DNA of 64,000 nt from an uncultured Collinsella sp. (GCA_959019775.1 CAUEPS010000001.1:62001-126000); one strand, 5' to 3'. Shown: positions 26,311-35,859, counted from the stretch's first letter. Numbers and translations are program-made. Notes: a model not told the origin generated them from the letters alone.

Positions 26311-27084
26311 ATGGGCAACTTGAACAATGGCGCGCTCGAGCGCAACGACTCACGTCGCGTGGCACTGGTCACGGGCGGCTCGCGGGGTATCGGCCGCGCC
26401 TGCGCTATCGGTCTGGCGGAGGATGGCTACGATATCGCCGTCGTCTATGCCGGCAGCGTCGATGCGGCGCGCGAGACGTGCGACGCCTGCGAGGCGGCTG
26501 GCGCCACGGCGCGCTCATATCAATGCGACGTGGCCGACCCCGCTGCCGTCAACGCGTGCGTGGAAGCGGTCCTCAACGACTTTGGCTCCATTTGGGCGCT
26601 CGTCAACAACGCTGGCATCACCCGCGATGGCCTGCTCATGCGCATGGGCGATGACGCCTTCGATCGCGTGCTCGATGTCAATCTTAAAGGAACGTTTAAC
26701 ACGACGCGCGCGCTCACCAAGACCTTTATGCGCCAGCGCGGCGGCTGCGTCGTCAACATGAGCTCGGTCGTGGGCCTGATGGGCAATGCCGGGCAAGCCA
26801 ACTACGCTGCCTCCAAGGCGGGCGTGATCGGCCTGACCAAGGCGGTGGCGCGCGAGCTTGCGCCCCGCGGCGTACGAGTGAACGCGGTTGCCCCCGGGTT
26901 TGTCGAGACGGATATGACGGCAAAGCTCTCGGAGAAGGTGCGTACGGTAACCGAGGAGCAGATTCCCCTTAAGCGCATGGCGCGCCCCGAGGAAGTGGCC
27001 GGCGTGGTGCGCTTTTTGGCGAGCGATGCGGCTTCCTACATTACGGGCGAGGTTGTACGCGTTGACGGCGGAATGGCGATGTAG
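26311..27084 (+). CDS. fabG: 3-oxoacyl-ACP reductase
   Basis: A 257-residue short-chain dehydrogenase that reduces beta-ketoacyl-ACP with NADPH. TGGSRGIG (about 23-30) binds the cofactor, NNAG follows near 97, and the catalytic residues are Ser152, Tyr165 and Lys169 in YAASKAG. About 13 extra polar residues precede the first strand. The ATG at 26311 has AAAGGAA 8 bases upstream, so the short extension is probably real. It lies between fabD and fabF. Confidence 0.95.
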   Translation: MGNLNNGALERNDSRRVALVTGGSRGIGRACAIGLAEDGYDIAVVYAGSVDAARETCDACEAAGATARSYQCDVADPAAVNACVEAVLNDFGSIWALVNNAGITRDGLLMRMGDDAFDRVLDVNLKGTFNTTRALTKTFMRQRGGCVVNMSSVVGLMGNAGQANYAASKAGVIGLTKAVARELAPRGVRVNAVAPGFVETDMTAKLSEKVRTVTEEQIPLKRMARPEEVAGVVRFLASDAASYITGEVVRVDGGMAM

Positions 27085-27123
27085 AAATCAGGGCCGAAGA
27101 ACGGCTTGGATGAGGAGACCATG

Positions 27124-28371
27124 ATGGAACAGAGAGTTGCAATCACCGGCATAGGTGCCGTATCGCCGCTCGGCAACACCGCGCTTGCCACCTGGGCGGC
27201 AATGTGCGCTGGCACGTGCGGCATCGGCCCGATTACGCACTTCGATACCGATGCATTTGCCGTCAAGGTGGCGGCCGAGGTCAAGGGCTTTGACGGCAAC
27301 GAGTACTTTGGCAAGCGTGACGCCAAGCATCTGGACCCCTGCGTTCAGTTTGCGATGGCGGCTTCGGACGAGGCAATGCACGATGCGGGCTTTGATGTCG
27401 AAGGCGCCATCGATCGCGAGCGCCTGGGCGTCTACGTGGGCTCGGGCGTGGGCGGCATGACGACGCTCGTCGATAACGTCCATACGATTGCCGACCGTGG
27501 GCCCCGCCGCGCATCGCCTTACATGATCGCGATGATGATCCCCAACATGGCATCGGGCAACATCGCAATCCGTCACAAAGCAAAGGGGCCGACCCTGCCC
27601 GTGGTGACCGCGTGCGCCACCTCGGCCCATGCGGTGGGCGAGGCGTTCCGCGCCATCAAGCACGGCTATGCCGACGCGATCCTCGCGGGCGGCGCCGAGG
27701 CTGCAATTATCCCCGATGCCGTTGCGGGCTTTACGTCCTGCCGCGCATTGACCACCAACCCCGATCCCGCGACGGCCTGCCGTCCGTTCGATGCAGACCG
27801 CGACGGCTTTGTGATGGGCGAGGGCGCCTGCGTGCTCGTGCTCGAGAGCATGGAACATGCGCAGACGCGCGGTGCGCACATTTATGCCGAGGTCGTGGGC
27901 TACGGCAACACCGATGATGCCTATCACATCACGAGCCCTGATCCCGAGGCTGCCGGCATTGCCCGCGCGATATCGCTGGCGGTGACCGAGGGCGACGTCA
28001 AGCCATCCGAGGGTCTCTACATCAATGCCCACGGCACATCGACCAAGCTCAACGATTCGTCCGAGACGGCGGGCATTAAGCGTGCGCTCGGCGAGGACGC
28101 GGCGCGCGCCGCGCACGTCTCGTCGACTAAGTCGATGACCGGCCACATGATCGGTGCCACGGGCGCCATCGAGGTCATGGCCTGCGCCATGGCGCTCGAG
28201 CAGGGCGTGGTGCCGCCGACCATTAACTACCGCACGCCCGATCCCGCCTGCGATCTTGACTACACGCCCAATCGCGCAGTTCGCGCCGACCTTACCTGGG
28301 CGCTTTCGACCAACCTAGGCTTTGGCGGGCACAACGCCGCCATCGCGCTGCGTAGATATACGAGGAGCTAG
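27124..28371 (+). CDS. fabF: beta-ketoacyl-ACP synthase II
   Basis: A 415-residue elongating condensing enzyme. The triad is Cys164 in VTACATSAHA, His303 in NAHGTSTKLND and His341 in GHMIGATG. The C-terminal LSTNLGFGGHNA is typical. The start could be TTG at 27106 or ATG at 27121 or 27124. I choose 27124 because GAGGAG (27112-27117) is then at normal spacing and MEQRVAITGIG is the usual start. Confidence 0.95.
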   Translation: MEQRVAITGIGAVSPLGNTALATWAAMCAGTCGIGPITHFDTDAFAVKVAAEVKGFDGNEYFGKRDAKHLDPCVQFAMAASDEAMHDAGFDVEGAIDRERLGVYVGSGVGGMTTLVDNVHTIADRGPRRASPYMIAMMIPNMASGNIAIRHKAKGPTLPVVTACATSAHAVGEAFRAIKHGYADAILAGGAEAAIIPDAVAGFTSCRALTTNPDPATACRPFDADRDGFVMGEGACVLVLESMEHAQTRGAHIYAEVVGYGNTDDAYHITSPDPEAAGIARAISLAVTEGDVKPSEGLYINAHGTSTKLNDSSETAGIKRALGEDAARAAHVSSTKSMTGHMIGATGAIEVMACAMALEQGVVPPTINYRTPDPACDLDYTPNRAVRADLTWALSTNLGFGGHNAAIALRRYTRS

Positions 28372-28374
28372 AGC

Positions 28375-28848
28375 ATGGATTCCAAAAGACTTGCCGAGAT
28401 AGCCGATGTTATGGAGAACCGCGGCCTCACGCGCGTACGCGTTGAGGAGCCCGATGGCACCGCGGTCGAACTCGAGCGCGCGAGCGCCGCACAGCCGGTT
28501 GCCGTGCCCATGCCCATGCCGAGCGCTATGGCCGCTCCAGTTGCAGCTCCCACAGTCGCGCCTGCCGCACCGGAGCCCGCCGCGCAGACACCTGCCGCCG
28601 CACCAGAGCCCAAGGGCACCGAGGTGACCGCTCCCATGGTCGGCGTTTTCTATGCTGCCCCGGCGCCGGGCGACGAGCCGTTTGTGCACGTGGGCTCTAA
28701 GGTCAAGGCCGGCGAGACCCTCTGCATCATCGAGGCCATGAAGGTTCTCAACGAGGTGACGGCCGAGGCAGACGGCGAGGTGCTCGAGATCTGCGTGGCC
28801 GACGGCGACCTCGTGGAGTTTGGCAGCTGCCTCATGAGAATCGGATAG
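28375..28848 (+). CDS. accB: biotin carboxyl carrier protein of acetyl-CoA carboxylase
   Basis: A 157-residue carrier. The N-terminal part (about 1-45, DSKRLAEIADVMENRGLTRVRVEEPDG) helps bind the carboxylase. A Pro/Ala-rich flexible linker runs from about 45 to 80. The biotinyl domain then ends the protein, with the modified Lys123 in EAMKV and the characteristic thumb-like segment before it. The start is three bases after the fabF stop. BirA, encoded divergently at the head of the operon, is the likely ligase. Confidence 0.95.
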   Translation: MDSKRLAEIADVMENRGLTRVRVEEPDGTAVELERASAAQPVAVPMPMPSAMAAPVAAPTVAPAAPEPAAQTPAAAPEPKGTEVTAPMVGVFYAAPAPGDEPFVHVGSKVKAGETLCIIEAMKVLNEVTAEADGEVLEICVADGDLVEFGSCLMRIG

Positions 28849-28857
28849 GTGATATCC

Positions 28858-29280
28858 ATGAACAAAGAAGAGCTCAAGAAGCTGTTGCCGCATCGCGAGC
28901 CGATGCTTTTGCTCGACGAAGCCGAGCTGGTGGGCGACGAGGCCCACGGCAAGATCACGATTACGGGTGACGAGTACTTTTTGCAGGGGCATTTTCCGGG
29001 AAACCCGGTGGTCCCCGGCGTGATTCAGTGCGAGATGCTCGCCCAAAACTGTTGCGTGCTGCTGATGGGCGATGAGGAAGCGCGCGGCGCGACGCCGTTC
29101 TACACGAGTCTGGACAAGGTGCGCTTTAAGCGTCCGGTGCGCCCGGGCGACACGGTTGATCTGGTGTGCACCATCACGCGTGCGCGCGGGCCGTTCCGCT
29201 TTGCGACGGGTACTGCGAGCGTCAACGGTGAGGTTTGCTGCCGCGCCGATATGTCTTTTGCACTCATGCACGAAAGTTAA
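28858..29280 (+). CDS. fabZ: 3-hydroxyacyl-ACP dehydratase
   Basis: A 140-residue hot-dog-fold enzyme that dehydrates 3-hydroxyacyl-ACP to the trans-2-enoyl form. LLPHREPMLLLD starts the protein, and the catalytic His45 (LQGHFPGNPVVPG) and Glu59 (IQCEML) are present. A GTG three codons earlier abuts the accB stop, but the ATG at 28858 is better placed behind AGGTGAT. Confidence 0.95.
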   Translation: MNKEELKKLLPHREPMLLLDEAELVGDEAHGKITITGDEYFLQGHFPGNPVVPGVIQCEMLAQNCCVLLMGDEEARGATPFYTSLDKVRFKRPVRPGDTVDLVCTITRARGPFRFATGTASVNGEVCCRADMSFALMHES

Positions 29281-29290
29281 GGAAGGCTTC

Positions 29291-30634
29291 ATGTTCGACA
29301 AAGTGCTCATCGCCAACCGCGGCGAAGTCGCGGTCCGTGTTATCCGCGCGTGCCGCGATATGGGCATCAAGACCGTCGCCGTCTACTCCACGGCCGATGC
29401 GGACGCGCTGCACGTGCAGCTTGCCGACGAGGCATATTGCATCGGCGGCCCGCGTCTTGCCGAGAGCTACCTCAACGACGATGCCGTGCTCACCTGTGCC
29501 GTAAAGTCGGGAGCTAAGGCAATTCATCCCGGTTATGGCTTCTTTTCCGAGAAGGCGAGCTTCGTGCGCGACTGCGACAAGTATGGCCTGGCGTTTGTCG
29601 GTCCTTCGGCCGAGGTAATCGACAGCATGGGCGACAAGGACGCCGCACGTCGAACGGCTGCCGCGGCGGGCGTGCCCATCGTTCCGGGCTGCGATTTGCT
29701 CAAAAGCCCCGAGGAGGCAACGGCCGAGGCCGAGCGCATTGGCTGCCCCGTGCTTATTAAGGCGCGTGCCGGTGGTGGCGGTCGCGGCATTCGCAAGGTC
29801 GAGCGCGTGGAAGATGCGGCAAAGGCGTTCATCGAAGCGCGTGCCGAGGGCGAGGCCGTTTTTGGCGACGGCGAGTGCTACATGGAGAAGTTCGTCGCGC
29901 CGGCGCACCACGTTGAGGTTCAGATTATGGCCGATAAGCAGGGCCATGTGTTTTCGCTCGGCGAGCGCGAGTGTTCGGTGCAGCGCCGCAACCAAAAGCT
30001 GATCGAGGAGAGCCCCGCGCCGTGCCTCGACGGACGCGATGATATTCGCGCGCGCATGCACAAGGCGGCGCGCGACCTGGCTCGTGCCGTTGGCTATGAG
30101 GGCGCCGGCACCATTGAGTTTTTGTACTCAGATGACGGCAATTTCTACTTTATGGAAATGAACACGCGCTTGCAGGTGGAGCATCCGGTTACGGAGTTTG
30201 TGACCGATACCGACTTGGTCAAGTGGCAGCTGCGCGTAGCAGCCGGCCAGCCTCTGCCCTTTGAGCAGGAGGACATGCCGGTCCGCAACCACGCCATGGA
30301 GTGCCGCATCAATGCCGAAACGCCGGACTTTCTGCCGTCATGCGGAACGATCACCGCGTTACGTGTGCCGGGTGGTCCGCGCGTGCGCTGGGATTCCGCC
30401 ATGTTTGCCGGGGCCGCCGTTCCGCCGTACTACGACTCCATGCTCGGCAAGCTCATCGTGTGTGCGCCCACGCGTGACGGCGCCATTCGCAAGATGCGCT
30501 CGGCCCTGGGCGAGCTCGTGATTGAGGGCGTGAGCGAAAACAGCGAGCTTCAGCTCGACGTGCTGGCAAACGACGAGTTCTTGTCGGGCATGTATCACAC
30601 CGATCTGATGGGGCATCTCTATGCTGATGAATAG
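29291..30634 (+). CDS. accC: acetyl-CoA carboxylase, biotin carboxylase subunit
   Basis: A 447-residue ATP-grasp enzyme that carboxylates biotin on AccB using bicarbonate and ATP. MFDKVLIANRGEVAVRVIRA is the standard N-terminus. IHPGYGFFSEKA (about 80), the glycine-rich ATP loop KARAGGGGRGIRKV (about 155-168), and EMNTRLQVEHPVTE (about 288-301, metal and catalytic Arg) are all present. The frame extends upstream into fabZ, but the ATG at 29291 with GGAAGG is the evident start. The 3' end overlaps accDA by 14 bases. Confidence 0.96.
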   Translation: MFDKVLIANRGEVAVRVIRACRDMGIKTVAVYSTADADALHVQLADEAYCIGGPRLAESYLNDDAVLTCAVKSGAKAIHPGYGFFSEKASFVRDCDKYGLAFVGPSAEVIDSMGDKDAARRTAAAAGVPIVPGCDLLKSPEEATAEAERIGCPVLIKARAGGGGRGIRKVERVEDAAKAFIEARAEGEAVFGDGECYMEKFVAPAHHVEVQIMADKQGHVFSLGERECSVQRRNQKLIEESPAPCLDGRDDIRARMHKAARDLARAVGYEGAGTIEFLYSDDGNFYFMEMNTRLQVEHPVTEFVTDTDLVKWQLRVAAGQPLPFEQEDMPVRNHAMECRINAETPDFLPSCGTITALRVPGGPRVRWDSAMFAGAAVPPYYDSMLGKLIVCAPTRDGAIRKMRSALGELVIEGVSENSELQLDVLANDEFLSGMYHTDLMGHLYADE

Positions 30635-32345
30635 AAAAGCGAAGACGGTCAATGTCCTTGAGGGGCCGATGACCGAGTCGTGCGCCGAGTTTCCCGCGCG
30701 CCACGTGTTTATCAAGTGCCCGGAGTGCCGCCGCGTGATCGATGAGGCACGCCTGCACGACAACCTCGAGGTCTGCCCTCGTTGCGGCAAACACTTTCGC
30801 GTGAGCGGTCGCGCGCGCATGCGCATGACGGTCGACGAGGGCACGTTTGAGGAATGGGATGCCAATCTGGCGTCGGAGGACTTCCTCTCGTTTCCCGGCT
30901 ATGCCGACAAGCTCAAGAGCGTGAGCGAGCGTTCGGGCGAGCACGATGCCGTTGTGTGCGGCAGGGGCAAAATCTGCGGTTGCGATACCGCGCTCTTCTT
31001 TATGGACGCTAACTTTATGATGGGCTCGATGGGCTCCGTGGTGGGCGAGAAGATCTGTCGCGCATTTGAGCGTGCGACCGAGCTGGGATTGCCAGTTGTC
31101 GGCTTTACCGTTTCGGGCGGTGCTCGCATGCAAGAGGGCGTGACATCGCTTATGCAGATGGCCAAGATTTCTGCGGCGGTTAGGCGCCACAGCGAGGCGG
31201 GCGGCCTGTATATCACGGTGCTCACCGACCCCACGACCGGAGGCGTAACCGCGAGCTTTGCCATGGAGGGCGACATTATCCTGGCCGAGCCCGATGCCCT
31301 GACGGCATTTGCCGGCCCGCGCGTGATCGAGCAGAACATGCACAAGCGCCTACCCAAGGGATTCCAGCGCTCCGAGTTTTTGCTGGAGCACGGCTTTTGC
31401 GATGCCGTTGTTCCACGTGGCGAGATTGCGCTCACGGTAGGCGAGCTGCTGGCGCTGCACGAAGGGCATGCGCCCGGCCTGGGGGCACCGCATGAGATCG
31501 TGCATACGGGTCGCCGCGGCAAAAAGCTGGGGCACTTGTTCAAGCGCTCGACGGCACCAAAAACCGCGCTCGAGATTGTCAAGCAGACCCGCTCGGCAGA
31601 TCGCGCCACGGCGGGCGAGATGATCTCGCTGGGCCTGGATGGGTTTGTGGAGCTGCACGGCGACCGTTACTTTGGCGACGACGCCGCCGTGGTGGCTGGC
31701 ATTGGCTGGAAAGACGGACGCCCCGTAACGGTCATCGCCATCGAGCGCGGCACCACGACCAAAGAGCGCATGCGTCGCAACTTTGGTATGGCACATCCCG
31801 AGGGCTACCGCAAAGCGCGTCGCCTTATGCGCCAAGCCGAAAAGTTTGGTCGACCGGTTCTGTGCCTGGTCGATACTTCGGGCGCGTTTTGCGGCATCGG
31901 TGCCGAGGAGCGCGGCCAGGGCGAGGCGATTGCCCGGAATCTCATGGAGATGAGCGGCCTTAAGACGCCGATTGTCTCGGTGGTGACAGGCGAGGGCGGC
32001 TCTGGTGGCGCGCTGGCGCTATCCGTGGCCGACCGCATCCTGATGCTCTCGAGCTCGGCCTATTCGGTCGTGAGCCCCGAGGCCTGTGCGTCGATCCTGT
32101 GGAAGGATACCGAGCGCGCGAATGAGGCCGCCGAGGCGCTGAAGCTCACGGCCCCCGATCTGCTGGCGCTCGGCATCATCGACGGCATTGTTGACGATAA
32201 GGGCCTGTCGCATGAGGAGATCGCCGGTGCCGTCATGTCCTCGGCATTTGATGCCTTCGATGCGCTTGGGCAGCTCGACGACGCGACCCTCACAAACCTC
32301 CGCTACGAAAAGTACCGCGCAATCGGTCAGTACCGCACGATGTGA
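30621..32345 (+). CDS. accDA: fused acetyl-CoA carboxylase carboxyltransferase (beta-alpha)
   Basis: A 574-residue fusion in which the AccD-like half comes first and the AccA-like half second. It transfers CO2 from biotin to acetyl-CoA, giving malonyl-CoA. The zinc finger CPEC...CPRC (Cys33, 36, 52 and 55) and FTVSGGARMQEG mark the beta part (1 to about 300). LGLDGFVELHGDRYFGDD and VVTGEGGSGGALAL mark the alpha part (about 320-574). In most bacteria these are separate proteins. No gap, stop or frameshift is seen at the junction, so this is a real fusion and not a sequencing artefact. It is the last gene of the fatty-acid operon. Confidence 0.95.
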   Translation: MLMNRKAKTVNVLEGPMTESCAEFPARHVFIKCPECRRVIDEARLHDNLEVCPRCGKHFRVSGRARMRMTVDEGTFEEWDANLASEDFLSFPGYADKLKSVSERSGEHDAVVCGRGKICGCDTALFFMDANFMMGSMGSVVGEKICRAFERATELGLPVVGFTVSGGARMQEGVTSLMQMAKISAAVRRHSEAGGLYITVLTDPTTGGVTASFAMEGDIILAEPDALTAFAGPRVIEQNMHKRLPKGFQRSEFLLEHGFCDAVVPRGEIALTVGELLALHEGHAPGLGAPHEIVHTGRRGKKLGHLFKRSTAPKTALEIVKQTRSADRATAGEMISLGLDGFVELHGDRYFGDDAAVVAGIGWKDGRPVTVIAIERGTTTKERMRRNFGMAHPEGYRKARRLMRQAEKFGRPVLCLVDTSGAFCGIGAEERGQGEAIARNLMEMSGLKTPIVSVVTGEGGSGGALALSVADRILMLSSSAYSVVSPEACASILWKDTERANEAAEALKLTAPDLLALGIIDGIVDDKGLSHEEIAGAVMSSAFDAFDALGQLDDATLTNLRYEKYRAIGQYRTM

Positions 32346-32361
32346 CAAAGGGACAGCCCGC

Positions 32362-33600
32362 ATGTCATATTGGGAAAGGCGTTCCATGCTACAAGTTTCT
32401 AACACCTCGTTTACAACGTCGGTTTCATCAAACGCCATGGCCGTGGTCGATTATCTGTCCAAAAGCATGATGTCGGCGCTGCCGTTTATTGTCTGCGCGG
32501 CGTTGTTCCGCACCGTCGCCGTCATTATGGGCGAAGGCATGCTGGGCCTGTGGTCTGCCGATTCCGAAATCTATCGCCTGTTCTACAGTTGGCTCTATAA
32601 CGCCGGCTACTACTTTTTGCCCATCTATCTTGGTTGGGCGGCCGCCCGCCAGCTCGGTTGCTCGGAGCAGCTGGGTATGATGCTGGGCGGCGTATTGATT
32701 GCGCCCGATCTGCTCAAGCTCGTCGATGCCGCATCGACGACGGGGGCATCGATGACTTCCGTGTATGGTCTGCTTCCCGCGCCGGTCAACGATTACACGA
32801 CGACTGTTATTCCAGTTCTCCTTTCGGTGCCTGTGCTATGGCGAGTGGAGTGTTTCTTTAAGCGCGTTATCCCTAGGGCCGTGGCGTTTTCGTTTGTTCC
32901 GTTTGCGACCATGCTTGTCATGGTTCCGGTTTCGCTGTGTATTACGGCACCGGCGGGCAGCTATCTGGGCATGCTGTTGGGCCAGCTTATGTTTATGCTT
33001 GGCAATTCCGGTGGCATCGTGTCGCTGCTCACGCTCATGGGGCTTGCTGCGGGCTGGGAGTTCCTAAAGATCGCCGGCGTCAGCAACGTTGTCCTATCGC
33101 TCGCCTATGCGCAGTTTATGAGTGTGGGAACGGATTCGTGCATCCTGATCGCCGCGACGATGGCAACGTTCGCCGTTTGGGGCATGCCCTTTGGCGCGTC
33201 GCTTCGCGTTGCGGATAAGGACGAGAAGGCGCTCATGCTGGGCTATTCAATCTCGGGTGTTCTTGGCGGCGTAAGCGAGCCGGCGCTGTACGGTTGCGGC
33301 TTTAAATATGGCAGGTGCCTGACGTGCATGGCCATTGGCGGCGCCGTCGGAGGCCTTGTTGCGGCCGTGGGCCACGTTACGGCCTATACCATCGGCATGA
33401 CGAATGTCCTTATGGTCATTGGCTTTGCCACGGGCGGCATCTCGAACCTGCTGTGGTGCTGCGCTGCCGGCGGTGTGGCATTTGCGGTGTCTGCGGCGCT
33501 GAGCTACTGCTTTGGCGTGGTGCCGGCGAAGGGACAGACGACGGGGGACGGAGCCGATTCACCCGAAACCTCGAAGAGCGTGGCCGAAGTAAGCGCGTAA
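32362..33600 (+). CDS. PTS IIC component, beta-glucoside/sucrose type (IIC only)
   Basis: A 412-residue membrane protein made of about ten hydrophobic segments, resembling the IIC domain of beta-glucoside-type phosphotransferase permeases. The family-typical SEPALYGCGFKYGRCL (like ITEPAIYG) with its conserved Glu lies near residue 312. There is no IIB domain with a phosphorylatable Cys and no IIA domain, and none is encoded nearby, so it must use components from elsewhere or has another role. ATG at 32362 (after AAAGGGA) or 32386 (after AAAGG) could be the start. It lies 17 bases after accDA and may be read through from that operon. Confidence 0.75.
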   Translation: MSYWERRSMLQVSNTSFTTSVSSNAMAVVDYLSKSMMSALPFIVCAALFRTVAVIMGEGMLGLWSADSEIYRLFYSWLYNAGYYFLPIYLGWAAARQLGCSEQLGMMLGGVLIAPDLLKLVDAASTTGASMTSVYGLLPAPVNDYTTTVIPVLLSVPVLWRVECFFKRVIPRAVAFSFVPFATMLVMVPVSLCITAPAGSYLGMLLGQLMFMLGNSGGIVSLLTLMGLAAGWEFLKIAGVSNVVLSLAYAQFMSVGTDSCILIAATMATFAVWGMPFGASLRVADKDEKALMLGYSISGVLGGVSEPALYGCGFKYGRCLTCMAIGGAVGGLVAAVGHVTAYTIGMTNVLMVIGFATGGISNLLWCCAAGGVAFAVSAALSYCFGVVPAKGQTTGDGADSPETSKSVAEVSA

Positions 33601-33638
33601 ACCTGTGCGACACAAGGACGATTCCTTTGCCATATTCC

Positions 33639-33672
33639 AAGGCCGTGGCCCGTGTGGGTTGTGGCCTTTTTT
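33639..33672 (+). terminator. terminator after the PTS gene
   Basis: The imperfect stem AAGGCC-GTGGCCC / GGGTTGT-GGCCTT is followed by TTTT. Confidence 0.65.
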
Positions 33673-33747
33673 GTATCTGAAGGACAAAGTGGCTACACTA
33701 CAATCCGTTTGAGCAATAGATATATATAGGCAGTACCGTGGGGGCTG

Positions 33748-34908
33748 ATGAAGATGGTCGAGTGGATCGTTCGTCGTGCGCAGGGCGACCGTGCGCGCGT
33801 GGGCACGTTGACGGGCATGGTGTGTATTCTCGCTAATGTTGCGCTTTGTGCTGCGAAGGGCGCAATTGGTGTGCTGTCGGGATCGGTTTCGATTGTGGCG
33901 GATGCCATGAACAACCTGTCCGATGCCAGCTCGAATATCGTGAGCGTGCTGGGCTTTAAGCTGGCGAGCAAGCCGGCCGACCCCGAGCATCCTTACGGCC
34001 ACGGTCGCTACGAGTATCTCTCGGGTTTGGTCGTGGCGGCGCTCGTGCTGCTTATTGGCATCGAACTGGTGAAGTCCTCGGTGGAGCGTATTGTCAACCC
34101 GGAGCCTGTCGAGTTCTCGCTTGCCCTGGTGGCAGTCCTGGCACTTTCGATGGTTGTAAAGCTGTGGATGGCGGCCCTCAACCAAAAGCTCGGCGATCGC
34201 ATTGAGTCCGAGACGCTGCATGCGACCGCGCAGGATTCCAAGAACGATGTCCTTGCCACAGGCGCCGTGCTGGCATGTGCGATTGTTTCGCAGGTGACGC
34301 ACATCAATCTTGACGCATGGGTTGGCCTTGCCGTTGGCGCCTATATTGGCTGGAGCGGCCTTGAACTTATTCAAGATACGGTAAGCCCGCTTTTGGGCCA
34401 GTCACCCGATCCTAAGCTGGTCAAGCACATTCGAGACAAGATCATGAGCTATCCCGGCGTTTTGGGCGTTCACGATTTGATGGTTCACGACTACGGCCCG
34501 GGCAGGAAGTTTGCAAGTGCGCACGCCGAGATGGCGGCCGAGGCCAGCCCGCTGGAAAGTCACGACACGCTCGATAACATCGAGCAGTCGTTTAGGAACG
34601 AAGACGGCATGATTGTCACACTTCACTACGACCCCATCGTGACCGATGACCCCAAGCTGGCGAGCATGCGCCTGCGTATCAACGCAATGGCTCAGGAGAT
34701 CGATAACCGCCTCTCGATTCATGATCTACGCTGTGTGCCGGGTCCTACGCACACCAATGTGATCTTTGACTGCGTGCGTCCCTCGGATCTGCAGATGAGT
34801 GCCGAAGACGTAAAGCACGCGCTGGCACAACGGGTCGAATCGGAATATCCCAAGTCGATTGCCAAGATTACGATCGACGAAGACTACGTAGGGCATACCC
34901 ACGAGTAA
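33748..34908 (+). CDS. cation diffusion facilitator family transporter
   Basis: A 386-residue metal exporter. VSIVADAMNNLSDASSN (helix 2, about 49-65, with the metal-site Asp residues) and PADPEHPYGHGRYEYLSGL (about 75-93) are the family hallmarks. A second pair, HATAQDSKNDV, gives the HxxxD of helix 5 (about 156-166). About six membrane helices are followed by a cytoplasmic domain of about 190 residues with two segments, longer than the standard single C-terminal domain. Likely substrates are Zn, Mn or Fe; the sequence does not decide. TACAAT at 33699 may be its -10 box. Confidence 0.9.
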   Translation: MKMVEWIVRRAQGDRARVGTLTGMVCILANVALCAAKGAIGVLSGSVSIVADAMNNLSDASSNIVSVLGFKLASKPADPEHPYGHGRYEYLSGLVVAALVLLIGIELVKSSVERIVNPEPVEFSLALVAVLALSMVVKLWMAALNQKLGDRIESETLHATAQDSKNDVLATGAVLACAIVSQVTHINLDAWVGLAVGAYIGWSGLELIQDTVSPLLGQSPDPKLVKHIRDKIMSYPGVLGVHDLMVHDYGPGRKFASAHAEMAAEASPLESHDTLDNIEQSFRNEDGMIVTLHYDPIVTDDPKLASMRLRINAMAQEIDNRLSIHDLRCVPGPTHTNVIFDCVRPSDLQMSAEDVKHALAQRVESEYPKSIAKITIDEDYVGHTHE

Positions 34909-34947
34909 GGCTGTGCCGGCAAAGCAGGTTATGCAGAAGGGGAGAGC

Positions 34948-35574
34948 ATGAAGAAGCTGTATCTACTCCGTCACGGTCAGACGGAGTTCAACGTCAAAAA
35001 GCTGGTCCAGGGCCGCTGCGATTCACCGCTCACCGACTTAGGCCGTCAGCAAGCCGGGATGGCAGCCGCATGGCTCAAAGCCCACGGCGTCGTCCCCGAC
35101 AAAGTGGTCTCTTCGCCCTTAGGCCGAGCCATGGACACAGCTCAGCTCGTCGCATGCGAGCTCCTCGGCCCGGACGCAGCAGCCGAGCCCTGCGAAGGCA
35201 TTATCGAGCGCTGCTACGGCACCTTCGAAGAAGGCCCGCACGACGCGCTACCCACCGACGTCTGGGATCCGGGCGAGGACCTGGTCCCCTTCGGAGGAGA
35301 AGGAAGCCGCGCACTGCAAGAACGCATGGTAGGCACCCTCACTAATCTCATGGACTCCGAGGGCATCGAAGCCCTCCTAGCAGTAAGCCACGGCAGCGCC
35401 AGCCGCCAATTCATTAAGGCTGCAGCCCCAGAGGGCTTCGAGCTTCCAACAAAACTCCCCAACTGCGCCATCATGATCTTCGATTTTGACGAGGAAGAGT
35501 CGGGAGAAGAGGGCGACACGTCTCAATCCAAGTTCACCTTGCGGCAAATTATCGATCCCCAACAAAGTAATTAG
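34948..35574 (+). CDS. histidine phosphatase family protein (phosphoglycerate mutase-like)
   Basis: A 208-residue enzyme with LYLLRHGQTEFNVKKLVQGR (catalytic His9 in RHG) at the N-terminus, SSPLGRAMDTAQL (second Arg) and VSHGSASRQFI (second active-site His, about residue 148). Members act on sugar phosphates, nucleotides or cofactor precursors; the substrate is not evident. It is 39 bases after the transporter gene and probably co-transcribed. Codon use is richer in A-ending codons than in the neighbours. Palindromic element copy 3 follows it. Confidence 0.88.
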   Translation: MKKLYLLRHGQTEFNVKKLVQGRCDSPLTDLGRQQAGMAAAWLKAHGVVPDKVVSSPLGRAMDTAQLVACELLGPDAAAEPCEGIIERCYGTFEEGPHDALPTDVWDPGEDLVPFGGEGSRALQERMVGTLTNLMDSEGIEALLAVSHGSASRQFIKAAAPEGFELPTKLPNCAIMIFDFDEEESGEEGDTSQSKFTLRQIIDPQQSN

Positions 35575-35608
35575 CTGAGCGAGCAAGGTTTAGTAGACGT
35601 CAACGTGG

Positions 35609-35772
35609 CGTTCCCAGTGTGCGGCGGAGGGGGCGGGCCTGAGACATATTAAGGTTGTCGCGAGTTCCGCACGAACAGGAGAGCACTTAATGTGCTCTCC
35701 GTCGTGAGCAGGACTGTAGAGCAGCAACCTTAATATGTCTCAGGCCCGCCCCTCCGCCGCACACTGGGAACG
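35609..35772. repeat. composite palindromic element, copy 3
   Basis: Arms 35609-35657 and 35725-35772 pair over 48 bp with a single-base bulge. They enclose a 67-nt core at 35658-35724. The core matches that of copy 2 over most of its length (TCGCGAGTTCCGCACGA at the left end, GGACTGTAGAGCAG at the right), with a central hairpin around GAGCACTTAATGTGCTC. The arms are unrelated to those of copies 1 and 2. Confidence 0.92.
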
Positions 35773-35822
35773 TGCCACGCACTTTACCTGCGTAAACAAT
35801 GTGAGTGAAATATGAATCTCGA

Positions 35823-35848
35823 TGGATACGCCCGCAGCCGTGTATACT
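35823..35848 (+). promoter_or_regulatory. candidate rplC promoter/shared element
   Basis: TGGATACGCCCGCAGCCGTG followed by TATACT. The same 25-bp block, 22 of 25 identical, precedes rplB at 37688. TATACT can serve as the -10 box; no standard -35 is present. Confidence 0.5.
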
Positions 35849-35859
35849 AAACAGCTGTG

